From RSA11 sp965652565 (GTDB taxonomy: Bacteria > Actinomycetota > Thermoleophilia > Solirubrobacterales > 70-9): 27,416 nt of DNA. Shown here one piece after another: positions 1 through 7,129 of this stretch. The DNA lies in assembly GCA_965652565.1 (NCBI GenBank), contig CBFGWL010000035.1:1-27416 (forward strand). Reading direction: 5' to 3'. The first letter of the stretch is position 1; every line of letters begins with the position of its first letter. The translations under genes were made by a program, and so were the position numbers. The notes under the pieces were generated by a model. It saw nothing but the letters and a program-made list of their open reading frames with translations. It had not been told where the DNA came from and did not search any database.

Positions 1-411
1 GAGAAGCCCGGGATCATGGAGGGCACCGAGAAGCCCGACTACGGCGACACCGTGAGCATCGTGACGGCCGCTGCGCAGCGGGAGATGATCCTCCCGTCGC
101 TGATCCCGATCATCATCCCGGTGATCGTCGGCCTGCTGAGCGTCGAGGCGCTTGGCGGCCTGCTGATCGGCGTGATCGTCGTCGGCCTGTTCATGGCCGT
201 CTCGATGACCGCCGGCGGTGGTGCGTGGGACAACGCGAAGAAGCTGATCGAGGATGGCGCCTTCGGCGGCAAGGGCTCCGAGGCCCACGCCGCGTCGGTC
301 ACGGGCGACACGGTCGGCGACCCCTACAAGGACACCGCTGGTCCCGCGATCAACCCGATGATCAAGGTGGCGAACATCGTCGCGATCCTGATCATCCCGC
401 TCGTGGTCTGA
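1..411 (+). CDS. hppA: Membrane-bound proton-translocating pyrophosphatase, C-terminal part (5' end outside the window)
   Basis: The frame is open from base 1 to the TGA at 409-411 and encodes about 136 residues. The family hydrolyses pyrophosphate to pump H+ (or Na+) across the membrane. The visible part matches the end of such enzymes: a KPGIMEGTEKPDY stretch, two hydrophobic segments (about residues 30-50 and 53-68), then the conserved loop with GGAWDNAKK, SEAHAASVTGDTVGDPYKDT and AGPAINPMIK, and a last hydrophobic helix. The VTGDTVGDPYKDTAGP region belongs to the conserved acidic substrate/metal site. An in-frame ATG at 16 is an internal methionine, because homology continues upstream of it. 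A 15-bp hairpin follows 25 bases after the stop. The family call is secure; K+-dependent or independent class cannot be judged from this part. Confidence 0.95.
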   Translation, partial: EKPGIMEGTEKPDYGDTVSIVTAAAQREMILPSLIPIIIPVIVGLLSVEALGGLLIGVIVVGLFMAVSMTAGGGAWDNAKKLIEDGAFGGKGSEAHAASVTGDTVGDPYKDTAGPAINPMIKVANIVAILIIPLVV

Positions 412-436
412 GGACCGCGCGAAATCGCGTTTCGTT

Positions 437-468
437 CGAGACGGCCGCCCCTCGGGGCGGCCGTCTCG
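437..468 (+). terminator. Strong intrinsic-type hairpin after hppA
   Basis: Bases 437-451 pair perfectly with 454-468 (15 bp, GC-rich). The formal loop is only 2 bases, so the last pair is probably open. It starts 25 bases after the hppA stop. No U-tract follows, which is common for terminators in GC-rich actinobacteria. Confidence 0.75.
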
Positions 469-498
469 CGTTGGGGGCGCGATCAGCGCCCCACCGTG

Positions 499-600
499 GT
501 TCAGCCCTGGTCGTCGTTTTTCGACTACGAGGGCTGAACGTCCCGCGGGCACCCACGACGTTCAGTCGTGGTCGTCGTTTTTCGACGACCAGGGCTGAAC
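499..600. repeat. Two tandem palindromic hairpins with TTTTT loops, 61-bp period
   Basis: Hairpin A pairs 499-516 with 522-539 (16 of 18 pairs) around TTTTT at 517-521. Hairpin B pairs 560-577 with 583-600 (17 of 18, one G-U) around TTTTT at 578-582. The outer arms start GTTCAG and end GGGCTGAAC in both, and the differences between copies largely keep pairing. The two are separated by a 20-base linker. They fill the gap between the convergent hppA and acetyltransferase genes, so they may act as bidirectional terminators or be a REP-like dispersed element. Confidence 0.7.
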
Positions 601-608
601 GAAGCGGC

Positions 609-1427
609 TTACGCGCGGCCGAAGCGCTGCTCGAGCCATGCCACCGCGAAGCCGGTGAGCTGACGTGCGTCGAAGAGGTGGCACTCCGCCGCGCCAACGT
701 GCCCGCGCGCGCCGACCCCGGCGGCCAGGGCGTCGGTGGCGATCGCCTCGAACTCGTCGACGCCCAGCTCGAGCGACGCGTAGTCGTAGGCGCCGTCGCG
801 CGTGTCGATGTCCGTGAGCGTGCGCTCGACGCCCCGGTCGTCACCGCGGACGCGGACGGTGTAGGTGAGCTCGCGGCGGCCGCGGGCGCGCGCGATGGAC
901 TCGGCGTGATGGAGCAGCGTGATCGTGTCGAGCGGGGCGCCCAGCATGAGCACCTGCCCGCCGGCCTCCACGAAACGGGCGAACGGGCTCTCCGGCCCGT
1001 AGCCGTCGTCGGGGTGCGGGCGGGCGAGCCACTCGGCGCGCGCGCCCAGGGCGGCGATGCTCGCTTCGGGGTGCGCGCTGCGCACGGCGCCCGGCCAGGT
1101 GCGGATCCGCTCCGGGACGCGACCGTGCTCGCGCACGGCTTCTGAGATCACCGGGTCGAACACGGGGGGCTCGGCGCGGTAGGCGGCGGCGTGCTCGGCC
1201 GGCCGGTCGGAGTCGTCGTAGGCGTGCTCCTCCCACGCGGTGTAGGCCATGAGCGTGCCGTCGGGGCCCACGGCGTCCAGTAGCGCCCAGACGACCGTCT
1301 CCGCGGCGCCCACGACCCAGCCGAGCGCGCTCATGCGCGCATGCACCATGAGCACGCCGCCGGGGCGCACGCCGAGGGCGCGTAGCTCGCCCGCCAGCTC
1401 GGCGCGCGTGATCGCCCCCGGCGGCAT
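609..1427 (-). CDS. AAC(3)-family N-acetyltransferase (aminoglycoside 3-N-acetyltransferase-like)
   Basis: A 272-residue cytoplasmic enzyme of the antibiotic_NAT/YokD family, which moves acetyl from acetyl-CoA to an amino group, classically N3 of the 2-deoxystreptamine ring of aminoglycosides. Family marks are the N-terminal LGVRPGGVLMVHARMSALGW stretch, the GPDGTLMAYTAW segment, the HPEAS motif about 120 residues in, the DDGYGPESPFARF loop, and GQVLMLGAPLDTITLLHHAE. The start is set at ATG 1425-1427 (MPPGAITRAELAG); the longer frame reads into the preceding gene. The VOC gene ends 8 bases upstream on the same strand, so the two are probably co-transcribed. Many chromosomal members do not confer resistance; the natural substrate is unknown here. 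Confidence 0.88.
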   Translation of the reverse strand: MPPGAITRAELAGELRALGVRPGGVLMVHARMSALGWVVGAAETVVWALLDAVGPDGTLMAYTAWEEHAYDDSDRPAEHAAAYRAEPPVFDPVISEAVREHGRVPERIRTWPGAVRSAHPEASIAALGARAEWLARPHPDDGYGPESPFARFVEAGGQVLMLGAPLDTITLLHHAESIARARGRRELTYTVRVRGDDRGVERTLTDIDTRDGAYDYASLELGVDEFEAIATDALAAGVGARGHVGAAECHLFDARQLTGFAVAWLEQRFGRA

Positions 1428-1435
1428 GCGGCGCC

Positions 1436-1816
1436 CTAGGAGCGCTCGATCAGCTCGATCCGGTAGTCGTCGGGGTCGCGCACGAAGCACAGGCGCGAGC
1501 CGCCCTCGCGCACGCGGTACGGAGGCTTTTCGGGCTCGATGCCGAGCTCGGCGAGGCGCTCGAGCGTGGCGTCGAGATCCTCCACGGTGATCGCGATGTG
1601 CCCGTAGCCCGTGCCGATCTCATACGGCTCGGTGCGCCCGTGGTTGTAGGTGAGCTCCAACCGCGGACCGTCCCCGGGCAGCCCCATGAAGACGTTGGTC
1701 GCCTCGTCGCGGATCGGGACGCGGCGGATCTCCTCGAACCCGAGCTTCTCGTAGAAGTCGATCGAGCGGTCGAGGTCCAGGACGCGGTAGCAGGTGTGGA
1801 TGAGCTCGGAGGCCAT
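1436..1816 (-). CDS. Glyoxalase I-like VOC metalloenzyme
   Basis: A 126-residue vicinal-oxygen-chelate protein with two beta-alpha-beta-beta-beta halves. Lactoylglutathione lyases isomerise the hemithioacetal of methylglyoxal and a thiol. The four expected metal ligands are in place: His7 (HTCYRVLDLDRS), Glu54 (RLELTYNHG), His73 (GYGHIAITV) and Glu121 (YRIELIE), nearly the spacing of E. coli GlxI. Actinobacteria usually lack glutathione, so the thiol partner may be mycothiol or something else; that is inference. The start is ATG 1814-1816. A longer frame to 1900 would run into the divergent promoter and is disfavoured. A TAAGGT hexamer sits 7 bases before the ATG, suggesting a leaderless message. 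First gene of a two-gene unit with the acetyltransferase. Confidence 0.85.
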   Translation of the reverse strand: MASELIHTCYRVLDLDRSIDFYEKLGFEEIRRVPIRDEATNVFMGLPGDGPRLELTYNHGRTEPYEIGTGYGHIAITVEDLDATLERLAELGIEPEKPPYRVREGGSRLCFVRDPDDYRIELIERS

Positions 1817-1823
1817 GGCCCGC

Positions 1824-1829
1824 ACCTTA
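1824..1829 (-). promoter_or_regulatory. -10-like TAAGGT for the VOC gene
   Basis: TAAGGT on the minus strand fits TAnnnT and ends 7 bases before the ATG at 1816, so transcription would begin at or next to the start codon. No convincing -35 is visible. Confidence 0.4.
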
Positions 1830-1870
1830 ACGAGCGGCGTGCCGGCGGCGGGTCCGGGGTCGGCGGCGCC

Positions 1871-1876
1871 TATATT
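1871..1876 (+). promoter_or_regulatory. -10-like TATATT for the APC/TrkA operon
   Basis: TATATT stands out in GC-rich surroundings and ends 9 bases before the TTG at 1886. No Shine-Dalgarno lies in between. It is divergent from the VOC promoter in a gap of only 69 bases, which leaves no room for a riboswitch. Confidence 0.45.
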
Positions 1877-1885
1877 CGCTCGGCA

Positions 1886-3760
1886 TTGGCAGAGCGGCAT
1901 CCACGTGAGGAGGCGCTACGCCGCGTCCACGGCACCTCGGCCCTGTTCTCGGCGGCGTACGGGAACGTCGGCTCCTCCATCTACTACGCGCTCGGCCTCG
2001 TCGCCGCGTTCGCCTTGGGGCTCACGCCGGTCGCCTTCGCGATCGCCGGGCTGATCTTCATCTGCACCGCCGCCACCTACGTGGAGGGCACGGTGATGTA
2101 CCCGGAGGCGGGCGGGTCGTCGAACTTCGCGCGCCACGCCTTCAACGAGCTCGCGAGCTTCCTCGCCGGGTGGGGGCAGATGCTCAACTACGTCATCACG
2201 GCGGCGATCTCCGCGTTCTTCGTGCCGCAGTACCTCGGGACGTTCTGGGAACCGCTCTCGGAGTCGCCGTGGGACGTGCTGACGGCAGGGCTCATGCTCG
2301 CGGTGCTGGCGGCGATCAACGTCAAGGGGACCCAGGAGTCGGCGCGCGTGAACCTGGTGCTCGCCGTGGGCGATCTGTTCACGCAGATCCTGCTCGTCGG
2401 CATCGGCCTGGTCCTCGTCTTCAGCCCCGACACGCTCGTCTCCAACGTCGAACTCGGGATCGCGCCGACCTGGGGCGATTTCGCGCTCGGGATCGCGATC
2501 GGGATGATCGCCTACACCGGGATCGAGACGATCTCGAACATGGCGGAGGAGGCGCGCGACGTGGCGCGCACGGTGCCGCGGGGCGCCGGGCTCGTCGTCT
2601 TCGCGGTGGTGATCCTCTACCTGCTGCTGCCGCTCGTCGCGCTCTCGGCGATGCCGGTGGGCGTCGACGCGTCCGGCGCGCACTCCACGGAGTTGGGTAC
2701 GACGTACGCCGACAATCCGGTGCTCGGGATCGTCAACAACCTCGGGCTAGACGAGGGGCTCACGGAGGTGTTGCGCGGGTACGTGGCGGTGCTCGCCGGG
2801 GTGATCCTGTTCACGGCGACGAACGCGGCGATCATCGGACTCTCGCGGCTCACGTTCTCGATGGGGCAGTACCGCCAGCTGCCCGAGGCGCTGCGCCGGA
2901 TCCACCCGCGCTTCAAGACGCCGTACGTGGCGATCATCGTGTTCACCGGGGTGGCGGCGATCGCGATGGCGCCCGGGCAGACCGAGTTCCTCGCGACGAT
3001 GTACTCGTTCGGCGCGATGCTCTCGTTCACGATCGCGCACGTGTCGATCCTGCGCCTGCGCAGGGTGCAGCCCGATCGCGAGCGGCCGTGGCGCCCGCCG
3101 CTCAACTTCCGCTGGCGCGGCGCGTCGCTGCCGGTCTCGGCGGTGGTGGGCGGGATCGGGACGTTCGCCGCGTGGATCGTCGTGATCGCGCTCAACCTGG
3201 CGACGCTCGCGGCGGGGCTCGGCTGGATGATCGTGGGCGCGATCGGCTATCTGCTCTACCGCCGCCACCAGGGCCTGAGCCTGACGCGCACGACGAAGGT
3301 CGAGATGCTCGAGCCGCTGGGCGTGGAGGAGGTGGAGTACCGCAGCGTGGTGCTGGTTCTCGAGGAGGGGCCGTTTCCTGAGGAGGTCGTGGCGACGGCG
3401 CGCGCGCTCGCGGCGCGGCGGCGCCGGGCGATCCACGTGCTCGCTCCGGTCACCGTGCCGACGCACCTGCCGCTCGACGCGCCGATGGCCGAGGCCGACG
3501 CGGAGGCGCAGAGCAAGATCGAGCGGGCGAAGCTGATCTGCGGGCAGCGGATCACCGGGACGGTGGTGCGGGTGCGCCCGGGGCAGGCCGGGAAGGTGGT
3601 CACCGAACGTGCCCGCGAGCTGCGGGCAGCCGCGGTGGTGGTGCCGCTGCGCTACCGCAACGGGCAGCCGCTCTACGGGAAGACGCTGCGCACCGTGCTG
3701 AGCGAGCGGCCCTGCCGGGTGATCGTCGCCGCCCATCCGAGCGGGAGCGCGGCACCGTGA
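1886..3760 (+). CDS. APC-superfamily permease with C-terminal USP domain (KimA-like K+ transporter candidate)
   Basis: A 624-residue inner-membrane protein. Residues about 15-475 form an APC-type core of roughly 12 helices, opening with SAAYGNVGSSIYYALG and including YPEAGGSSNFARHAFNE and AYTGIETISNMAEEARD. Residues about 482-620 form a cytoplasmic universal-stress-protein-like domain. Automatic annotation would say amino-acid permease. However, the gene starts an operon with two RCK proteins, and Tyr34, Thr211 and Glu214 fall where I recall K+-site residues Y43, T230 and E233 of Bacillus KimA. Start choice: no ATG or GTG lies in frame near the N-terminus; TTG 1886 gives MAERHPREEALRRVHGTSALF and follows TATATT. 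GAGGAGG at 1907-1913 has no in-frame start behind it. The stop overlaps the next gene by 4 bases. Family call sure; start and substrate unsure. Confidence 0.85.
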   Translation: MAERHPREEALRRVHGTSALFSAAYGNVGSSIYYALGLVAAFALGLTPVAFAIAGLIFICTAATYVEGTVMYPEAGGSSNFARHAFNELASFLAGWGQMLNYVITAAISAFFVPQYLGTFWEPLSESPWDVLTAGLMLAVLAAINVKGTQESARVNLVLAVGDLFTQILLVGIGLVLVFSPDTLVSNVELGIAPTWGDFALGIAIGMIAYTGIETISNMAEEARDVARTVPRGAGLVVFAVVILYLLLPLVALSAMPVGVDASGAHSTELGTTYADNPVLGIVNNLGLDEGLTEVLRGYVAVLAGVILFTATNAAIIGLSRLTFSMGQYRQLPEALRRIHPRFKTPYVAIIVFTGVAAIAMAPGQTEFLATMYSFGAMLSFTIAHVSILRLRRVQPDRERPWRPPLNFRWRGASLPVSAVVGGIGTFAAWIVVIALNLATLAAGLGWMIVGAIGYLLYRRHQGLSLTRTTKVEMLEPLGVEEVEYRSVVLVLEEGPFPEEVVATARALAARRRRAIHVLAPVTVPTHLPLDAPMAEADAEAQSKIERAKLICGQRITGTVVRVRPGQAGKVVTERARELRAAAVVVPLRYRNGQPLYGKTLRTVLSERPCRVIVAAHPSGSAAP

Positions 3761-3966
3761 GCGCGCGCCCGCCCCGCCGGCCGCGCCCCGATCAGGTGTA
3801 CCGCGGCGCGACGCGCGTCTTCGCGGCGATCATCACCGGCTTCGGGGTGGCGATGATCGTGATCACGCTCGCGCGCGGCGGCGGGTTCGCCGCCACCGGG
3901 CTGTGGATCGGCTTGTTGTTCACGGCGCTCGGCGCTGGCCGTCTCTACCTCTCGCTGCGCGGATGA
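3757..3966 (+). CDS. Small two-helix membrane protein in the permease operon
   Basis: A 69-residue protein with a basic N-terminus (SARPPRRPRPDQVYRGATR) and two hydrophobic segments, about residues 19-40 and 44-66, ending RLYLSLRG. It starts at GTG 3757 (GTGA overlap with the upstream permease) and ends in an ATGA overlap with the downstream permease, so it is translationally coupled on both sides. That linkage is the main argument that it is real. I do not recognise a named family. Its place between two transporters makes a small accessory or assembly subunit an attractive guess, nothing more. Confidence 0.7.
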   Translation: MSARPPRRPRPDQVYRGATRVFAAIITGFGVAMIVITLARGGGFAATGLWIGLLFTALGAGRLYLSLRG

Positions 3967-5945
3967 GCACGGGGCCGCAGCGACCTGTCGCGAGGGTGCT
4001 CGGCGCGCCGCTCTTGTTCGCGATCGCGTACTCGGCGATCGGCTTTTCGCTCTACGTGGTGCTCGGCGCCGTCGCCGGGCGGGGGCTGGGGCTCACTCCG
4101 CTGATCTTCGCCGCGGCGGGGGTTCTGCTCGTCCTCGCGATGGCGAGCTACGCCGAGGGCGGGATGATGTTCGTCGCGCGGGGCGGAGCGTCGAACCTCG
4201 CCCGCCATGGGTTCAACGAGTTCGTGAGCTTCGTGGCGGGCTGGGCCCTCATCGTGGACTTCGTGCTCGTCGTGGCGCTCGCCGCGGTGTCGGTGCCGCA
4301 CTACCTCGCCGCGGCGTGGGATTGGTTCGGCGGCGGCGCGGGCGAGTTGATCACCGCGATCGCCGTGGTCGGGCTGGTCACGGGCCTCAACCTGGTGGGT
4401 GCGACGGGCGTGCGCCGGCAGGCGGCGCTGCTGGTGCTCGCGGTCGGGGATCTGCTCCTGCAGATCGCGCTGATCGTGGTCGGCGCCGTCGTCGTCTTCG
4501 AGCCGGCGCTGCTCACCGAGCATCTGGACTTCCCGGACGTGCCCACGGCCGGGAACGCGGCGTATGCGCTCGTCATCGCGATGGTCGCGTTCGTGGGGAT
4601 CGAGGCGGCGGCGAACCTGGCGCCGGACGTGCGGATCAGCGGGGCGGAGATGAAGCGCTCGCTGCGCTTCGGGCTCGTGTTGCCGCTGATGTACGCGGCG
4701 CTCACGGCGGTGGCGCTGAGCGCCGTGCCCGTCGTCGTGGGGCCCGAAGGCGCGGCGACGGCGCTCGGCGGGGAGTTCGAGGAGGCGCCGGTGCTCGGCG
4801 TGGCTCGGGGTTTCGAGCCGCAGTGGCTCGCGACGGCGTTCGAGGTCGCGGTGGCCGTGGTGGCGCCGCTGGTGCTCGTCTTCGCCGCCTCCACCGCGAT
4901 GCTCGCGCTCTCGCGCCACGTCTACACGCTCGCGACGAACCGGCAGATCCCGAGTTGGCTGGGCAAGCTCGAGCGGCGCTACGCGACGCCGTACGTGGCG
5001 ATTCTCGCGGCGGCGGGCATCGCGGTCGCGCTCGTGATCCCAGGCGACATCGAGGTGCTCGCGGGCGTGTACGCGTTCGGGGCGACCCTCGCGATCACGC
5101 TCGCGCACTGCTCGGTGCTCCGGATGCGCGCCACGCGCCCGGATCAGAGGCGCCCGTACCGGATGCCGTTCAACGTCGAGGTGCGGGGCGTTTCGGTGCC
5201 GGTGCCCGCGCTCGCCGGCGCCGTGCTCACCGGGCTGGCCTGGCTCAGCGTGGTCGTCCTGCACGAGGAGGCGCGCTGGGTCGGCGGGGGCTGGATGGTG
5301 TTCGGGATCGTCGCCTACGTGATCTACCGGCGCGGGGTGCAGGGCGTGTCGCTCACGAAGCGCGTCGCCGTGCCGGCGCAGGCGCTCGTCAAGGACTTCG
5401 ACGACGGCGAGTATCAGTCGATTCTGGTGCCGGTCTTCGGGACGAAGCTCGACGACGACATCGTGAGCACCGCGGGCAGGCTCGCCGAGGTACAGCTCGA
5501 CCCGCGCAGTCCGCCCGCGCGCGTGGAGCTCATCTACGTGATGGAGCTGCCGCTCACCGTGCCGCTCGACTCCGTGCCCTCGGAGGAGCGCGCCGCGGCC
5601 GCGAACGCGGCGCTGCAGCGCGCCTACGACGTGGCGAGCGAGTACGAGAGCGTCGAGGTGAGCGCGCGCGTGGTGCGCGCTCGCGACGTCGCCGCCGGGA
5701 TCCTGCAGGCGGCGCGCGAGAGCAACGCCGAGGCGATCGTGATGGGCGGGGAGCCGCCGAGCAAGATCCGGGGTGGGGCGCTGTTCGGGGCGCGCGCCGG
5801 AGCTCGGCCTCCGGAGATCGGCCCGGTCACGGAGGGGGTGCTGCGCAAGGCGCCGTGCGAGGTGCTGATCACGGCGCCGGCCGCCGAGCCGGAGGCAGGC
5901 GGGGAGCCCGCGGCCGAGGGCGAGCAGCGCGCGCCGTCGCAGTAG
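3963..5945 (+). CDS. Second APC-superfamily permease with C-terminal USP domain
   Basis: A 660-residue paralogue of the permease two genes upstream: APC core at about residues 10-470 and a longer USP-like domain at about 475-635, then an acidic/Ala-rich tail. Matching landmarks are ARVLGAPLLFAIAYSAIGFS, the GGASNLARHGFNEFVSFVAG loop, the FVGIEAAANLAPD segment and the late GVYAFGATLAITLAH helix. It differs at positions that may matter for substrate: the TGIE motif is VGIE here, while the third-helix region has an acidic Asp (LIVDFVL) where the first permease has Asn (QMLNYVI). The start is ATG 3963 in an ATGA overlap; the frame extends upstream to 3903 but would then overlap the small membrane gene. 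The two permeases could form a heterodimer or serve different substrates. Confidence 0.85.
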   Translation: MSTGPQRPVARVLGAPLLFAIAYSAIGFSLYVVLGAVAGRGLGLTPLIFAAAGVLLVLAMASYAEGGMMFVARGGASNLARHGFNEFVSFVAGWALIVDFVLVVALAAVSVPHYLAAAWDWFGGGAGELITAIAVVGLVTGLNLVGATGVRRQAALLVLAVGDLLLQIALIVVGAVVVFEPALLTEHLDFPDVPTAGNAAYALVIAMVAFVGIEAAANLAPDVRISGAEMKRSLRFGLVLPLMYAALTAVALSAVPVVVGPEGAATALGGEFEEAPVLGVARGFEPQWLATAFEVAVAVVAPLVLVFAASTAMLALSRHVYTLATNRQIPSWLGKLERRYATPYVAILAAAGIAVALVIPGDIEVLAGVYAFGATLAITLAHCSVLRMRATRPDQRRPYRMPFNVEVRGVSVPVPALAGAVLTGLAWLSVVVLHEEARWVGGGWMVFGIVAYVIYRRGVQGVSLTKRVAVPAQALVKDFDDGEYQSILVPVFGTKLDDDIVSTAGRLAEVQLDPRSPPARVELIYVMELPLTVPLDSVPSEERAAAANAALQRAYDVASEYESVEVSARVVRARDVAAGILQAARESNAEAIVMGGEPPSKIRGGALFGARAGARPPEIGPVTEGVLRKAPCEVLITAPAAEPEAGGEPAAEGEQRAPSQ

Positions 5946-5956
5946 AGTGCGCGTCG

Positions 5957-6442
5957 ATGTTCATCCTCGTAGTTGGAGTAGGACGCGTTGGTTCCTCGCT
6001 CGCGCGCACGATGCTGCGCGAGGGGCACGAGGTCTCGTGCCTCGACGAGGATCCCGAGTCGCACGCGCGCCTGGAGATCGGCCTGGACAAGCCGTGGGAG
6101 GACCTCGGCGGTCAGTTCACGGTCGGGACTGGGCTGGAGATCGAGGCGCTGCGCGCCGCGGGGATTGAGCGCGCCGACGCGTTCGTCGCCTCGACCGACG
6201 GCGACAACACGAACATCGTGATCTCGCAGATCGCGAAGCGGCGCTTCGGCGTGCCCACGGTGATCGCGCGCGTGCTCGACCCGTTCCGCGCGGAGTGGTA
6301 CGAGCAGCAGGGCGTGCACACGATCTGCCCGACGCGCGTCGCGATCGACATGTTGGAGTCGGAGGTGCGTGCGGCGGCCAAGCGGGTCGCCGGGATCGCG
6401 CCGCCCGAGGGCCCGGTGGACTTCGAGCACGACGAGGTCTAG
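5957..6442 (+). CDS. TrkA-N (RCK) NAD-binding protein lacking the usual C-terminal domain
   Basis: A 161-residue cytoplasmic Rossmann protein of the K+-transport regulator type. The nucleotide loop is VVGVGRVGSSLA (GxGxxG), followed by GHEVSCLDED with the acidic residue that binds the ribose of NAD(H). The later segment RADAFVASTDGDNTNI and RVLDPFRAEWYEQQGV are typical RCK_N. The protein stops about 25 residues after the Rossmann fold, so the RCK_C (TrkA_C) domain seen in its downstream neighbour is missing. It starts at ATG 5957, 11 bases after the permease stop, and ends 3 bases before the second TrkA gene. In mycobacteria the CeoB/CeoC pair lies beside an APC-type membrane gene in the same way. 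A heteromeric ring with the next protein is likely but inferred. Confidence 0.88.
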   Translation: MFILVVGVGRVGSSLARTMLREGHEVSCLDEDPESHARLEIGLDKPWEDLGGQFTVGTGLEIEALRAAGIERADAFVASTDGDNTNIVISQIAKRRFGVPTVIARVLDPFRAEWYEQQGVHTICPTRVAIDMLESEVRAAAKRVAGIAPPEGPVDFEHDEV

Positions 6443-6445
6443 GCG

Positions 6446-7129
6446 ATGCCTGAGCGGATGTACGTGATCGTCGCGGGCGCCGGCAAGGTCGGTTGGAACT
6501 TGGCGCGCGAGCTACTCGAAAAGGGGCACGAGGTGACCCTCATCGAGGAGGATCGCGATCGCTACGGGACGGTCGAGCAGGAGCTCGAGCACAACATCCA
6601 TTACGGCGACGCGTCGGAGCTCTGGGTGCTGGAGCGCGCGGGGATCGAGCGCGCGGACATGGTGATCGCCGTCACGGGCGACGACGAGGACAACATCTTG
6701 ATCTGCCAGGTCGCCAAGGAGAAGTACGGGGTCGACCGGACGATCGCGCGCGTCAACAACCCGCGCAACAAGGAGCACTTCGACCTGCTCGGTGTGAGCC
6801 CGGTGGTCTCGGCGACCGATCTGATCCTGCGGCTCATCGAGCACGAGGTGCCCGAGTACGGCCTCGTCCACCTGCTGGATCTGGCCGAGGAGCGGCTCGA
6901 GATCATCGAGATGCTGCTCGCCGACGACGCGCCCGCGACGGGCAAGCGCGTGGGCGATCTCGATCTGCCTCCGGGCACGCTGCTGATCTCCGTGCTGCGC
7001 GACCGGGAGGGGTTCGTGCCGACCGCGGATACGGTGCTGCAGGCTGGGGATGAGATCCTCGCTGTGCTCGATCCGAAGCTGGAGGAGGACCTCACGGCCT
7101 ACTTCGGGCCCGTGGGCGAGCGGCGTTGA
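6446..7129 (+). CDS. TrkA/RCK potassium-uptake regulatory protein (RCK_N + RCK_C)
   Basis: A 227-residue protein with an N-terminal NAD-binding Rossmann domain (residues about 5-125: VAGAGKVGWNLA, then GHEVTLIEEDRDRY) and a C-terminal RCK_C domain (about 145-222), where the segments LDLPPGTLLISVLRD and ADTVLQAGDEILAVLD are characteristic. RCK proteins gate K+ channels and transporters in response to NAD(H), ATP or c-di-AMP. It is the full-length partner of the shorter protein upstream; both share the order GxGxxG, IERAD, DDxxN. The TGA overlaps the TTG of the next gene by one reading-frame shift (TTGA). The domain call is firm; the ligand of RCK_C is not visible. Confidence 0.93.
   Translation: MPERMYVIVAGAGKVGWNLARELLEKGHEVTLIEEDRDRYGTVEQELEHNIHYGDASELWVLERAGIERADMVIAVTGDDEDNILICQVAKEKYGVDRTIARVNNPRNKEHFDLLGVSPVVSATDLILRLIEHEVPEYGLVHLLDLAEERLEIIEMLLADDAPATGKRVGDLDLPPGTLLISVLRDREGFVPTADTVLQAGDEILAVLDPKLEEDLTAYFGPVGERR

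Noticed and set aside
1817..1885. c-di-AMP (ydaO/kimA-type) riboswitch before the KimA-like operon
   Set aside because: The divergent gap is only 69 bases and the -10-like box lies 9 bases from the start, which leaves no leader for an aptamer.
4316..5945. Open frame in the second phase through the second permease, joined to TrkA
   Set aside because: Low-complexity Arg/Gly/Ala text until the ATG at 5957; the permease frame is clearly the coding one, and the frame is open upstream only because stops are rare at this GC content.
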